This document shows, piece after piece, positions 13,000 through 22,940 of a stretch of DNA of 64,000 bases. The translations under genes were made by a program, and so were the position numbers. Where the stretch lies: contig NC_092186.1 of NCBI RefSeq assembly GCF_043641665.1, positions 17,379,001 through 17,443,000 of the forward strand, read 5' to 3'. This stretch comes from Enoplosus armatus (taxonomy: Eukaryota; Chordata; Actinopteri; Centrarchiformes; Enoplosidae). Positions within the stretch are counted from its first letter, which is position 1. Every line of letters begins with the position of its first letter. The notes beneath the pieces were generated by a model. The model was not told where the DNA came from and did no database searches. It worked only from the letters and a program-made list of their open reading frames with translations.

Positions 13000-13255
13000 T
13001 GGAACAAATTGTGGACTCAAAAAACCAGATCAGCCACTGCTTCAGGACAAAATTGGTGTCCACAATTTGCGTTCAGGAACAGCTAAAATATCCTCTTGTC
13101 CTTATTGGGGTTAGATTATAGGGTAAAGGTAAAGGCAATGGTTAGGGTCAGGCGTGTTTTGGTTATGGGTAATGGTTACGGTAAGCCTCCAGGAAAAAAA
13201 ATATCTATGCAACATCTCCAGAAATAAGCTCTCTATGTGTGTGTGTGTTGGTGGG
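13000..13255 (+). repeat. GGTTAGGG-rich teleost dispersed repeat
   Basis: The order is GGTGTCCACAATTTG, then a degenerate run of GGTTAG/GGTAAAG/GGTTATGG units (13108-13180), then GTAAGCCTCCAGGAAA, and a (TG)n start near 13236. This arrangement is a common fish repeat as I remember it. The module resembles telomeric TTAGGG but is degenerate and short, so it is not evidence of a chromosome end. Confidence 0.5.
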
Positions 13256-16200
13256 TGCTCAGCACTAATCTTGACCCGTTAGGCTGTAGTTTTACTGTTG
13301 CCATTCATAGACGAGAAAACTCTCAACCGTCAAACTGCACCCAAATGAGACACACTATAAAATGTAGAAAAATAAACCTGCTCCATAAGTTTTGTAAAAA
13401 CCCAACTATTGCTATAAAGTACACAACCGTTGATTTATTAATGTGGACATTCCAGTCATTGGAAACCCCCCCCCAGTGTGTTGGTTTATACCAAGCCCAT
13501 ATTTATGGTTTGACACACTTAGTTTTTACATTGGCAAACAGTTGGGGGTTCAGGAATTCTCTGAGACTTACCCCTGGTAAAATGTTGTTTATCGTAGACC
13601 AAGATTTTTGCTTTCTGATCTTGTGGGAGAAACCTTCAAAGGTGTAACAGACTCCCAACAAAAAATGTATGTTTTCCTTTCTTAGAAAAGTTGCTCTAAA
13701 GTCTTTCTACCTCATTTCCTATTAAGAGCAGTCCTAAGCGTATAGAAGTAAAGGAGGTGGCAGTCATGAACTCAGTGTGCTCCTGGTTGCCCTTTAATGG
13801 CGACCAGGCAGGAGAGCTGGCGCTTCAGTGGTTTTGGCAACAAACTAGACAGTCTTCTTTGAAGCCGCCACAGATCCTCTTACCCACGTCGCTTCACTTA
13901 TAAAATGATTTTCCTTTCAAACGGACTGTGTCGTTGTGAGGTATACAGGAATTCATATGGGAATCTGACAAATTTTGTCCGAGGCCGACCCCCCAAAATA
14001 CTTTGACTAAGTCCGAGGGAGCCTTCCATGCCCTTTTTTTGCTCTGCTCCTAGTTTCTGAGTATTTTAACACATCAAGACCAAAACGCTAAAACTGTTCA
14101 TCATATTGTTTTGACAATTAATGTTTTGTAAAATCAATTCAACAGAAAACAAAAAGGTTTCTTTTAAAAATTAAAATCTTTAAATTTTAGAATTTCTTAA
14201 GGTAGATATTGTACAGTATTGTTAAAATTACTGTAAATATGTACAATTGTACAGAAATGTCTTGTATATAGCTCCAACATCCAATAACTGTTAAAATTAG
14301 TACAATTTCTAACAGTGTGTTGTCCTACATGCTGCTATGTCATCAAACAACAGCAATAATAATCACAGGGAAAAAACAGACTAACAATTGTTTAAAGGAA
14401 AGGTTGTAAATGTACTGCTTATACTACCAGCAGAGGTTATTGTTTCATTATATTTCTTTTCATTTAGTATTTTGATCTATTTTGGTCTCTTACCTGATCT
14501 CTATTCACAATAAGAACCGTGAGGATCAGTAGTTTACCAACTAACATTTTCTTCTTATCATCTTTATAGCCATTCTGGAAAATACATCATATTATGAAAA
14601 CACAAAAGTAGTTTTCAGACAAGAGGGAACACAACGTGAAAACATCCCTTTGACAAGTTGGCTTGCATACCAAGATGGAAAACTTTGAAGAGTTTCTCAG
14701 GAAACCTTTCTTCATATTTTTTTCCTCTCTGTTGTCAGCCAAGTGGTCGTTCCAAAATCCTGAATAACAAAAATAAATTAAGGGATGAGATTTAAATCAG
14801 TTCTACAAGTGTTGGAACATCTCAGCCAACTGAATCCCAACACTCTGAAAGCAGAATTACAGCACTTTAAAGTACAACTTGTATTTTACTTCATTGCAGT
14901 ATTTTGAGTTAAATCTTTGGGGGTTGCATTTTCACTTTTTAAAACATGAATCATTTGGGGAACCACTGGTGTACAATGCCACTGTCTATTTTTGATGAAT
15001 GAAATCAAAGCACTTGCAATATGCCTTCCTAATGAAAGTCAACATTTCTGCCGTTTCACATATAGCTTAGAAAGACAAAAAAATAATATTAATTCTCACA
15101 AATCTACTTCAAAAAATGTTGGAGTGGGAGTTATGGTGAAAATAAATTACACAGATTAGCCAAATCTTTTAAAACCATTTATTATCAGCCAACTCTGTGA
15201 CAGTGGCAACACAGACACATAAAACAGAGAGACACAAAGCACATCTGTCTGCTTGCACCTCTCAGGAAATGGCATCCAATCACCTTTCAACTTTACACTA
15301 ACAGACCAGTCATTTGGCTCCACCTTGATATTTCACAGGTCTAGTTTCCTCATAACACACCTAAAACATTTCCTTATATACCTGCAGAACAGGCGACGAA
15401 TTCCATTGTATTAACATAATTGTTATTCTTTGCATACAGAATAAAGTTAACAAGTAGAAGCGGCCTGCACTGCAAATCCCTTACATTAACTTTAATAACT
15501 TTATTTGAAGAGCGGTGTTCAGCCCTCCGCTTCTTTCTTATCTCCAAATACAGCAGAGAACACATCAATATTCAACATAATTAATAATGTAATCGACTTC
15601 TGCTATTTAGCAGCCGAGTATTAACGCTGACTGTGCCAAGTAGAACTGCGCCTGTCATCTCTGGCTCTGTTATATGTGTCTGACTTAATTAAATGCATCA
15701 GTTGGTTATTACTAAATTAAACAAAGCAAATTGTGAAAAATCTTACTCAGCATTTAACTATGTGTCAATATCATTGAAATACTTCCTATGCATCAGGGTG
15801 TGCCTATAACCTGTGTGCTGATTTACTGTATTTTTTTGGTTTTGTCAGCAGTCCTGTATTTCCCCCACAGATCACAGGATTTTATTTGAGTGACCAAACG
15901 GCTATTTCCGTTCATTTAAAGCACCATAACAACGCCCTAAAACTGAAGAGTGTGCATGAAAAAAGTATTTTTTCTGTAAATAAAAAGCAACCTATATTAA
16001 GGGTTACCGTTTGGACTGAAATATTACATTTTCTTGGCAGATTCCTTAACTTTGTTCAGTGCTGTTTTGGGAATAGACTGAAGCACTTACTGATACAATA
16101 AAACGGCTGTAAAGGCAGAGAGATTGAGGAGAAAGGCTGTTAAAACCTGGTCGTGACAGATGCCCCTTCTCCAGCATATCCAAGGAAGAGGAAAGTAGAT

Positions 16201-17152
16201 TGCAGATCAGTAATCCTGCAGGAGAAAAGCCACTGCCTGCTGCCTTTTACCCGACCGACTGAGTTAAATGTCTTATTAAAACACAAACAAGCGATTTAAA
16301 CAACTGTGCAGCTCCATGTTCCCCTCAAGAAAAAGCGCCGCGTCCAGGAAAGTTCAGCTTTGTTATTACTTCAAATTTAACAGAAACCTTCGATACCACG
16401 GACTGTTAAATCGAAATTAGTGGAAAACTTTGATGTTTTCCATGAGCACATTATTCAAATTATAGCCTTAAATTGCGTATTTTATTCATCTATATCATTC
16501 TTTTGAAACGCAGTCCAGACGGGTCTCAAAACTGGTGAGGTGCTTTTTATATCGTGGAGGGGGGGGCGGGTATTTGGAAATATTTTAGTGTTTTGAAGTC
16601 ACGCAGTTAAAGAGAAAATAGTTTTAATAAAAACTCAGCAGAAACTTCATTTCTCCTTTGCATCGGAACGGAGCGACCCGCAGGGAGGCGCTGTGCGTCC
16701 ATGCCTGCACATGAGCCGGGAGTCCCGGGGAAGGAAAGGCAGAGTGACACGCTGCAAAAAGAAACGAGATAAAACAGAGAAAAAGACCAAACTGACGAGC
16801 AAGGCATTAAATTAAGGCTTGAAAATCCTTGAAAAAATGCAATTGAAGATACATTTCAAAATGTTGCGCAAATGATTCCAAAAATATCCAATTATTCTAT
16901 ATTTATCTGAAAATAAGTGTAAATGAAGTGTCTGGGAGAGGAGACCGTTTGGTGTGCTGCCTTCGCGGTGCCGATATGCGAGAAATAAAGACTGCTCTGG
17001 GAAGTGAAGTAACATGGTATAAATGTACCCGTGTATTAGACAGACAAGGATTTTATTTTGCTGATAAATATGACACTAAATGATTGTCAAGGTAGACATT
17101 TTTTTCAATGCAGCTGCTTTAACCGTAACCCCTCCTCCTGCTGGTGCCCCCT

Positions 17153-17154
<2 letters not shown>
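13256..17154. other. 5' flanking DNA proximal to ephb3
   Basis: AT-rich and repeat-poor. A block at 15570-15720 has several TAATTA-like sites (cataattaataatg, gacttaattaaatgcat). A G-run with a GC-box-like GGGGGGCGGG lies at about 16560-16570. A hAT-like end (TTTGGGGAACCACTG) is at about 14956-14970. No exon is recognised. The 5' regulatory region of ephb3 probably lies here, by position only. Confidence 0.6.

Positions 17155-17206
<52 letters not shown>
17155..17206 (+). repeat. (TC)26 microsatellite upstream of ephb3
   Basis: A pure TC dinucleotide tract of 52 bp, about 115 bp upstream of the TATA-like box. Polypyrimidine/polypurine tracts of this length can form triplex DNA and are often length-variable. 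The position near a promoter makes it more than background. Confidence 0.95.
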
Positions 17207-17208
<2 letters not shown>

Positions 17209-17320
17209 CTCTCCCGTTATTCCTCCACAGCCCTGTGCTTCATTCCAGTGCACAAGCCGAGCGAAGCAGACGGTTCACGCAGCAGCCAAAGCTGATGAAT
17301 TCGCTCAGGGAATAAATATC

Positions 17321-17326
17321 TATAAA
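17321..17326 (+). promoter_or_regulatory. TATA-like box, candidate ephb3 core promoter
   Basis: The sequence ATATCTATAAACCGCGCGG holds TATAAA at 17321-17326, followed by a GC-rich stretch. It lies about 590 bp upstream of the start codon and 115 bp downstream of a long (TC)n tract. If functional, transcription would begin near 17350. This is inference from the motif and position only. A spliced 5' UTR cannot be excluded because tttctttacag at 17338-17348 also resembles an acceptor. Confidence 0.35.
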
Positions 17327-17408
17327 CCGCGCGGCTGTTTCTTTACAGGAATACCACTTGATCGTGGACGCATGTGAGCGTGCACATGCCTGTCCGGGAC
17401 TACACACC

Positions 17409-17453
17409 ATGGTTCTGACACAAGTGCGGCTATCTCTGCCTCTGCTCCTCTGA
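17409..17453 (+). promoter_or_regulatory. uORF with a strong Kozak context
   Basis: CACACCATGG gives an excellent initiation context. The frame encodes MVLTQVRLSLPLLL and stops at TGA 17451-17453. The Leu-rich peptide is too short to be a signal sequence of anything obvious. A start-stop pair (ATGTGA, 17372-17377) precedes it. Relevance depends on where transcription starts. Confidence 0.4.
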
Positions 17454-17555
17454 CCACAGAGAAAGTCTTCGGGTCTCCTCGAGAAGGCTGTTGTTTCTTT
17501 TCTTTTCTTTTTTGTCATTGACTGTCAACGAAATATTGCTGGAAATATTCTCCGG

Positions 17556-17654
17556 ATGGTGACCACGAACTGGACTACCTGTTTTCAGCTGATCCGCTCA
17601 ATGCGAGGGGAAGGGACTGGAAGACTTGCGCCCGGTGCCTTTGCTCTGGTTTAA
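17556..17654 (+). promoter_or_regulatory. uORF of 32 codons in the ephb3 leader
   Basis: ATG at 17556 opens a frame of 32 codons ending TAA at 17652-17654, with a second in-frame ATG at 17601. The peptide shows no recognisable domain. It lies between the TATA-like box and the main start, so it would be in the 5' UTR if transcription starts near 17350. Confidence 0.4.
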
Positions 17655-17761
17655 TAAGGCGCGTTGGAGACCGCTGACAAGGAAGAAGGGCTGCTATAGT
17701 CACACATTTTACACCAAGGGTGTTACTTCCTCCGAACACTCACCTTTACGTGTTTTGGTGA

Positions 17762-17791
17762 ATGGGGGTGACTCTGGTCCTGGTGGCTTGA
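17762..17791 (+). promoter_or_regulatory. uORF of nine codons before the G-quadruplex
   Basis: ATG GGG GTG ... GCT TGA encodes MGVTLVLVA. The stop at 17789-17791 is eight bases before the first GGG run of the quadruplex motif. It is real as sequence; translation is unproven. Confidence 0.4.
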
Positions 17792-17798
17792 TACAGCT

Positions 17799-17830
17799 GG
17801 GACTGGGACTGGGACTGGGACGGGACTGGG
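17799..17830 (+). promoter_or_regulatory. G-quadruplex motif in ephb3 5' leader
   Basis: There are six GGG runs (17799, 17805, 17811, 17817, 17822 and 17828), separated by ACT or AC loops of two or three bases. This far exceeds the four-run minimum for an intramolecular quadruplex. The G-rich strand is the sense strand, so both DNA and the 5' UTR RNA could fold. It ends 86 nt before the ephb3 ATG. The motif also reads as a short hexanucleotide repeat (GGGACT)n. Confidence 0.7.
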
Positions 17831-17895
17831 TGCGTGGAGCGTCGGATCACCCAGGATTGTATTCCCTCCTCTCTCTCTGTCGCGGGTCTATTTAC

Positions 17896-17919
17896 ATGTC
17901 CGACCTGACCGCTTTATGA
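17896..17919 (+). promoter_or_regulatory. uORF overlapping the ephb3 start codon (MSDLTAL)
   Basis: ATG at 17896 opens a seven-codon frame (MSDLTAL) that stops at TGA 17917-17919. The stop overlaps the ephb3 ATG at 17916-17918 as ATGA. The ribosome finishing this peptide would release exactly on the main start, a layout suited to reinitiation or start-site competition. It is seen directly in the sequence; its use depends on the transcript including it. Confidence 0.55.
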
Positions 17920-17979
17920 CAATGGATTACTTTCTGCTTTTATGCAGCCTCTTGCTGCCCGTGGTGTCCGCCGTTGAAG
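17916..17979 (+). CDS. ephb3: ephb3 exon 1: start codon and signal peptide
   Basis: The exon starts ATG ACA ATG and encodes residues 1-21 plus one base of codon 22. The peptide MTMDYFLLLCSLLLPVVSAV has a short N-region, a Leu-rich core and a VSA site, so cleavage after Ala19 is likely. The mature protein would then begin at the conserved VEETLMD. The donor is GAAG|gtaaga. Met1 is chosen because it is the first in-frame ATG; a second ATG two codons later (17922) could also be used. The preceding frame is not open through a better start. It joins in phase 1 to exon 2 after an unusually long first intron. Confidence 0.92.
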
Positions 17980-19797
17980 GTAAGAAATCCCATCTTCATT
18001 TGGTTCAGTCGCGTTGCAGGACGCCTAAAGCGTATTTTTCCGCCATACAAAGTGAGCCAGCACCCATGCTTCTCGGAGGGTGGGCACCGCAGCGGATGAG
18101 GCTCCTGTGTACCCAAATTCTTCATTTTCCGTCACCCCCGAATTAAAACTTACGTTTCATTTCCAAAGTGGCCATCTGGCTTGTTTTTAGGGATCACTGA
18201 TGGCATTACTGGCTTTACGCAGCCAAGCGCTGTGGCCGGTACAGGTTTCTATACGCAATTGTTATGCGCGTCAAAGAAAGCTCATCCATTTCAATGGTTG
18301 TTGTGTATTCGTTTTTGTTAGATCAGCTATTGCCGGCTGCTCGTGCTTTCTTCGTCGCTTAAAGGAAATTAGCTCCACACTGTATCCCATCGGGGAGTCG
18401 CGGCTCCAAGCCCCCCACAGACACGCAGCCCAGGTCGGCTGCGTGTATTTTAGGGCTGTACGAGTGTGTGGCCTTTTGACATGTGCACTATCAGCTTGAG
18501 GTCAAGGTATACACTCGAAAAAAAATCCCATAATACTCTATTTTGATACTCAATTCATTTGGAGAAGCTGTAATATGATTTTTCTTATTTATCCAAAATT
18601 GCATTGAAATGCAAAATGACATTTAGTAAAATGATTCATTCAATTTCATTTTTAGTTTTGTTAATGATTTATTTCTGAAAGTGGCCTGATTGATTGATTA
18701 TTTGCAGTTATATTTTATGCAGTTGCTTCCAATAACAAAGCCATCTGTTTAAGCTGAGTGTTGATCCTTGCCGTGCGAAAAATCGATGGGAAATTCTAGC
18801 TGTCTTTCTTTCCCACTCCTCTGTTATTCCTTTCCTACATTTTGTAATGTCTCACTGTGCTCTGTTTGGGGAAAGAAGAAGAAGGAATAGTGGAAATAAG
18901 GTTGAAAGGGGCCTAAAGCTTGAACTATGAATGCTGGAGCCCAGGCGAGGCTCCCGGTTGGCTTGTGATGCCAGTAGGAAAGTAGGACAGTGGGCCACTG
19001 GCTCAGTGAACGCCTTTCTCTCTCAGCGTGTTTCTCGACCTGTCCGCACAACAAGACAAGTGAAATGCGCCTGTCACGGGGGTAAAAGCACCAATCTTTT
19101 TTCTTCTTCAACACCACTGTTTACTCTGCTTTATAAATGCATACTTGACGTCAGTGATTTGAAATAAAACGGAAACATCAGCTGTATGCAGTGATATGCT
19201 GAAACGACAAAAGTACAGAACATTTTGCATTGAAAGGAAACGTTCATGTATTTCACTCCAGTAGAAGGTCGCGTTACTTTTTAACCATCCTCAAAACTAA
19301 CTCGTTTCAAATTATGTTTTGCAATCTGGCACAACATTTGCATTTGATTCAAGTCCGTCTCTCAACTCACTTCCCAGTGTCTTGACCCTCATTTTGAGAA
19401 AACATCCTGTTACAGTCGGTGCTTCTTGTACTCCCCATAAAAATCACCATTCTGACTGAACTGCTTTTCACACTGCTGCCTCCTCTGCCGGGACCAGGCG
19501 TAAAGAAAACACGACTATCGTGGGTTAAAATAGTGTAACGCTTATCTGATATGGTTTGCTGTTTGTTGTAAATAACAGGGCGGCCGAACAAGGCTGTGAT
19601 AAGACTCCCAATACAGAGCTGACATATTCGCTCAAAGGTCTTCAGTAGAACCAGAAATCAGTCAGACTCAGTTTTGATGTCGTTGAATAAAGTACTGAAT
19701 TGATCACCGTCACACTCTGTAGATGGATGGCTGTTGGCTGATACCAGCTTCAGCTGATCATAATTATTTTGAAACTGTAGTTCTTTATTTTGCTATA

Positions 19798-19860
19798 GGG
19801 ACCCCCTGGACCCCTCTCAGTGACCCCTGCAGGGCACCGGACCCCAGTTGAGAACCACTG
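19798..19860 (-). mobile_element. hAT transposon terminus fragment in intron 1
   Basis: Read on the minus strand, the segment begins CAGTGGTTCTCAACTGGGGT and continues G-rich (…ggggtcactgagaggggtcc). CAGTGGTTCTCAA is the classic terminal inverted repeat of hAT-Charlie elements. Only one end is seen, so this is a solo or truncated terminus. Confidence 0.65.
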
Positions 19861-22310
19861 ACTTAAAACACATGGCTTGAATGGATGAGTGGATTCTTGT
19901 TGTGCAGAAGGGTAGAAGATACAGAGAGAGGGGGAGAGAGAGAGAGAGAGCTTGGCGTTTTCTTGACAATAGTAGCGAGCTGGCTGCGCGCAGGCTTGAA
20001 GTTGATGTATTTCGTTAGAACAATCTATTCCCTACATAAGTGATGCCATAAATTGTACCCGACTGACCTGGCTGGGGGTTTACCAAAGCTTTTAATACAG
20101 CCGGATGATTTATGGCCGCTGCTGGGACTTCTTTCTGGTGTATCTGGGTTTATGGCAATTTAGGGAGAAGCAAGCGGCATGGCGGGGAAGGTTACTCCGG
20201 CCCCACCGAGCGTCTCTCCGGGTCCCGGGGTCACTCAGCCCAGGGGAAAGGCTCTTAATGAATTCATGTTTTCTTTTCTTTTTTTCTCCCTCTTTTTTGT
20301 TCACATCCTCTCCTCAAACTGACACGTAGCAGTTAAACCCAAACGTCCTCAGTCTCGTACATTTAGTAGTTTGCCTTTTTAGTTATTTGGGCCTATTACA
20401 GGGCTTCGCAGTGACTCCGTGGCTGCAAACATCAAGGACGTGAATCTGATCATACACTTTACCTCGCTGAACTGATTGAGGGCCCATGAAAGAATGACCT
20501 GTTGTTTAGCACAGGATCTGATTCTCCTGCCATAATGGTTGCTGTGTTGCCCTGTGCAAAATAATGAAACATCCGGGTCACATCTTTTTTTAATTCGATG
20601 GATTCGTTTGGACATTCGAATGTGTTTAATGTGTTAATTGTCTGAGGATCACGACTTCAGTTATTTCCCGTTTTCATTAGATTTGAAATTCATTATGTTT
20701 TTGTCACAATGAGAAGTTGGTCGTTGCAGTGCCTCTGAGGTCAGATTGTCCGCTGGCCTCAGTGTAAAAGGGCCTTGGCTGTTGAACTTTAGCTGCAATC
20801 AGCGTGCTGAGGAGACAAATTGCGTCGATGACAGGCCTGTGTGGCGCACAGGCGCTGTGGTTGCTCCTCGGTGTAAATGACTCTTGATGGAGGGAGGAAG
20901 CACAGACACGAAGAAAGGCTCCATAATGACACAGAAGAGCGAGCAGTGCACCCACGTCGATGCCGTTTATCTGAGTTCACCCTCGTTTTATGACATTCTA
21001 GTTTATATGATGCTGGAAGAAGACTTGACTTTACCAGCATGTCAGCTTTACAGGGAGCTACTGCTTACAGTTTAGGAGCTCCATCTGAGTAAACTTGCGT
21101 TCATTAAAAAGTTTTGCGTGTATTTATTATTACAAAAACATCAACCTCCTTATGCTTGCACTTAAGCCAAAAACCTTACGATGATTCCAGTGGAACAACT
21201 CGCACCTGGAATAATTTTCTGTCTAAACAAAGACAAACGGGCTTTTATGGTCGCAGCTCAGGGTTCCCCACTCACACTCACATGTTTTTTTCCCCTTATT
21301 TATGGCGGTGTATTTTGTGGAGTGACTGCGCACAACCTGGGCCTTTGAAGCGCACATGCTTATGCTTTTACGTGGGTGAGATCACACCTCCACAGGAGCT
21401 TTCCTGTGCCTGTTTGCAGTTGGCACATTTCGCACGTAACTCTCTCCCATGATTTATTCTCCCTCGGTCTTTCTTTAGCAGAGGAGCTCCCCCTCGTCAT
21501 CATCATTATTTTATTATCAATATTATCAGACATTGGCAGTGAGGCGGTGGCAGATCATAAAAGGCGAGAGGGGGTAAATTATTATTTCCAGTTGCTGATC
21601 ATCAGGCATAAAATACCCTTAGAAAAAGAGTTAATGATAATTTAGATAATCTATATTCTGTGTCATTACATATTAGGTTTCCGCCAGAAGTGAAAAATTG
21701 CGTAAACCCATATTCCCACAAATATAAAAAGTGCGTAATCTAAAATGTAGGTGATTTGATTTTATGATTTCAAGGGAATACTGGTAAATGCTCAACTGAT
21801 TGACGTTCAAAGAAATAGCCTGTGGGGCGGCTTGTTTGTTCCATTTGATATTAATAAAAAGCACAGAATCAAATTTGGGTCTTTTTATAGGTTTGGGAGG
21901 GCTGCGCCTTGCTAAAATTCAATTAACATCGATGATAAAGGGAGTAATGGGGCCATTTTGTCCGGCACGCTTGCTGTCCGAAGGCCTTCATACAGCAGGC
22001 TTTTCTTTATGAGCGCAGCATCAGTCTGTGTGGCCTGAGCAGGACTCACAGAGAAGCTGCTGTGTTAAACTTTCCTCCAGGAGCTCCTCTGCATCACATT
22101 CAGCACTGAACAAATGTGTTTAGGGTCACAATCGAAGGGACAAAGGGAACTATTAGTGGCTCTGTGGCGGCTATCACAGACCATTCAAGGGCCGAGTGGA
22201 AACGTACTAAGGAGGCGTGAAAGTGAATTTGCAAAATAAAAGCAAAGTCATTCTGGCAATTCTACTAATGAATCATTCCCGAGAGCAACGTTGGGATCAG
22301 CAAAATGGTC

Positions 22311-22328
22311 TATCTATCTATCTATCTT

Positions 22329-22366
<38 letters not shown>
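22311..22366 (+). repeat. (TATC)n microsatellite
   Basis: Tetranucleotide array of 14 units with one TTTC variant, in intron 1. Confidence 0.95.
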
Positions 22367-22519
22367 AGATTTATTTTAGGCATACTGATGTAATTGTTAA
22401 ATATTTATTCATTCATCCTCATTTTTATAAAAGTCAAGCGTAATACACGATATTTCCATGATAGGAAAGGAGATAATTCTGGTAGAGATGTAAAGAGATA
22501 GGGTTAGGGTAAGCTTTGG

Positions 22520-22524
<5 letters not shown>

Positions 22525-22569
<45 letters not shown>
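22525..22569 (+). repeat. (GC)n(AC)n microsatellite
   Basis: An alternating purine-pyrimidine tract, GCGCGC passing into (AC)22. The mixed GC/AC start favours left-handed Z-DNA. Confidence 0.95.
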
Positions 22570-22570
<1 letters not shown>

Positions 22571-22879
22571 CACACAGAGTGTTCAAAGTGTCAATTGATG
22601 CGGTTTTATTGATCGAGCGAATCAGCGCTGCTCAGCCTTTTAAAACCGCAGAATCAGGTTTGATGCGGGAGACTGCCGAGCTGTCTTCTTGCTAGAAGCA
22701 ATTAGCAATTCATAAGGCTGTTTATCAATGCGTCCTGAATCAATTGGCGGGGTGAAGGATGACTTCGCCTCTTGTGCAATAGCCACGAAAGCACACCAGG
22801 CTTGTTTTTGCCTTTCCAATAATAATGAAAATAATAATAATAACAATAACAATATTAGCAAGAATAACAATGTTATGTT

Positions 22880-22940
22880 CCAATAAAAAAATTAAATAAA
22901 ATAATAATAATAATGATAATAATAATAATAATAATAATTA
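22880..22940 (+). repeat. (AAT)n microsatellite region
   Basis: AAT/TAA trinucleotide units, interrupted (GAT variant), ending before an inverted TTATTATTATT stretch at about 22949. Confidence 0.85.

Noticed and set aside
14956..14970. TTTGGGGAACCACTG, resembling a hAT end
   Set aside because: Only 15 bp, with no partner end or target duplication found.
17626..17919. Long open frame ahead of ephb3
   Set aside because: It has no ATG until 17896; only the seven-codon MSDLTAL uORF is a plausible translated part.
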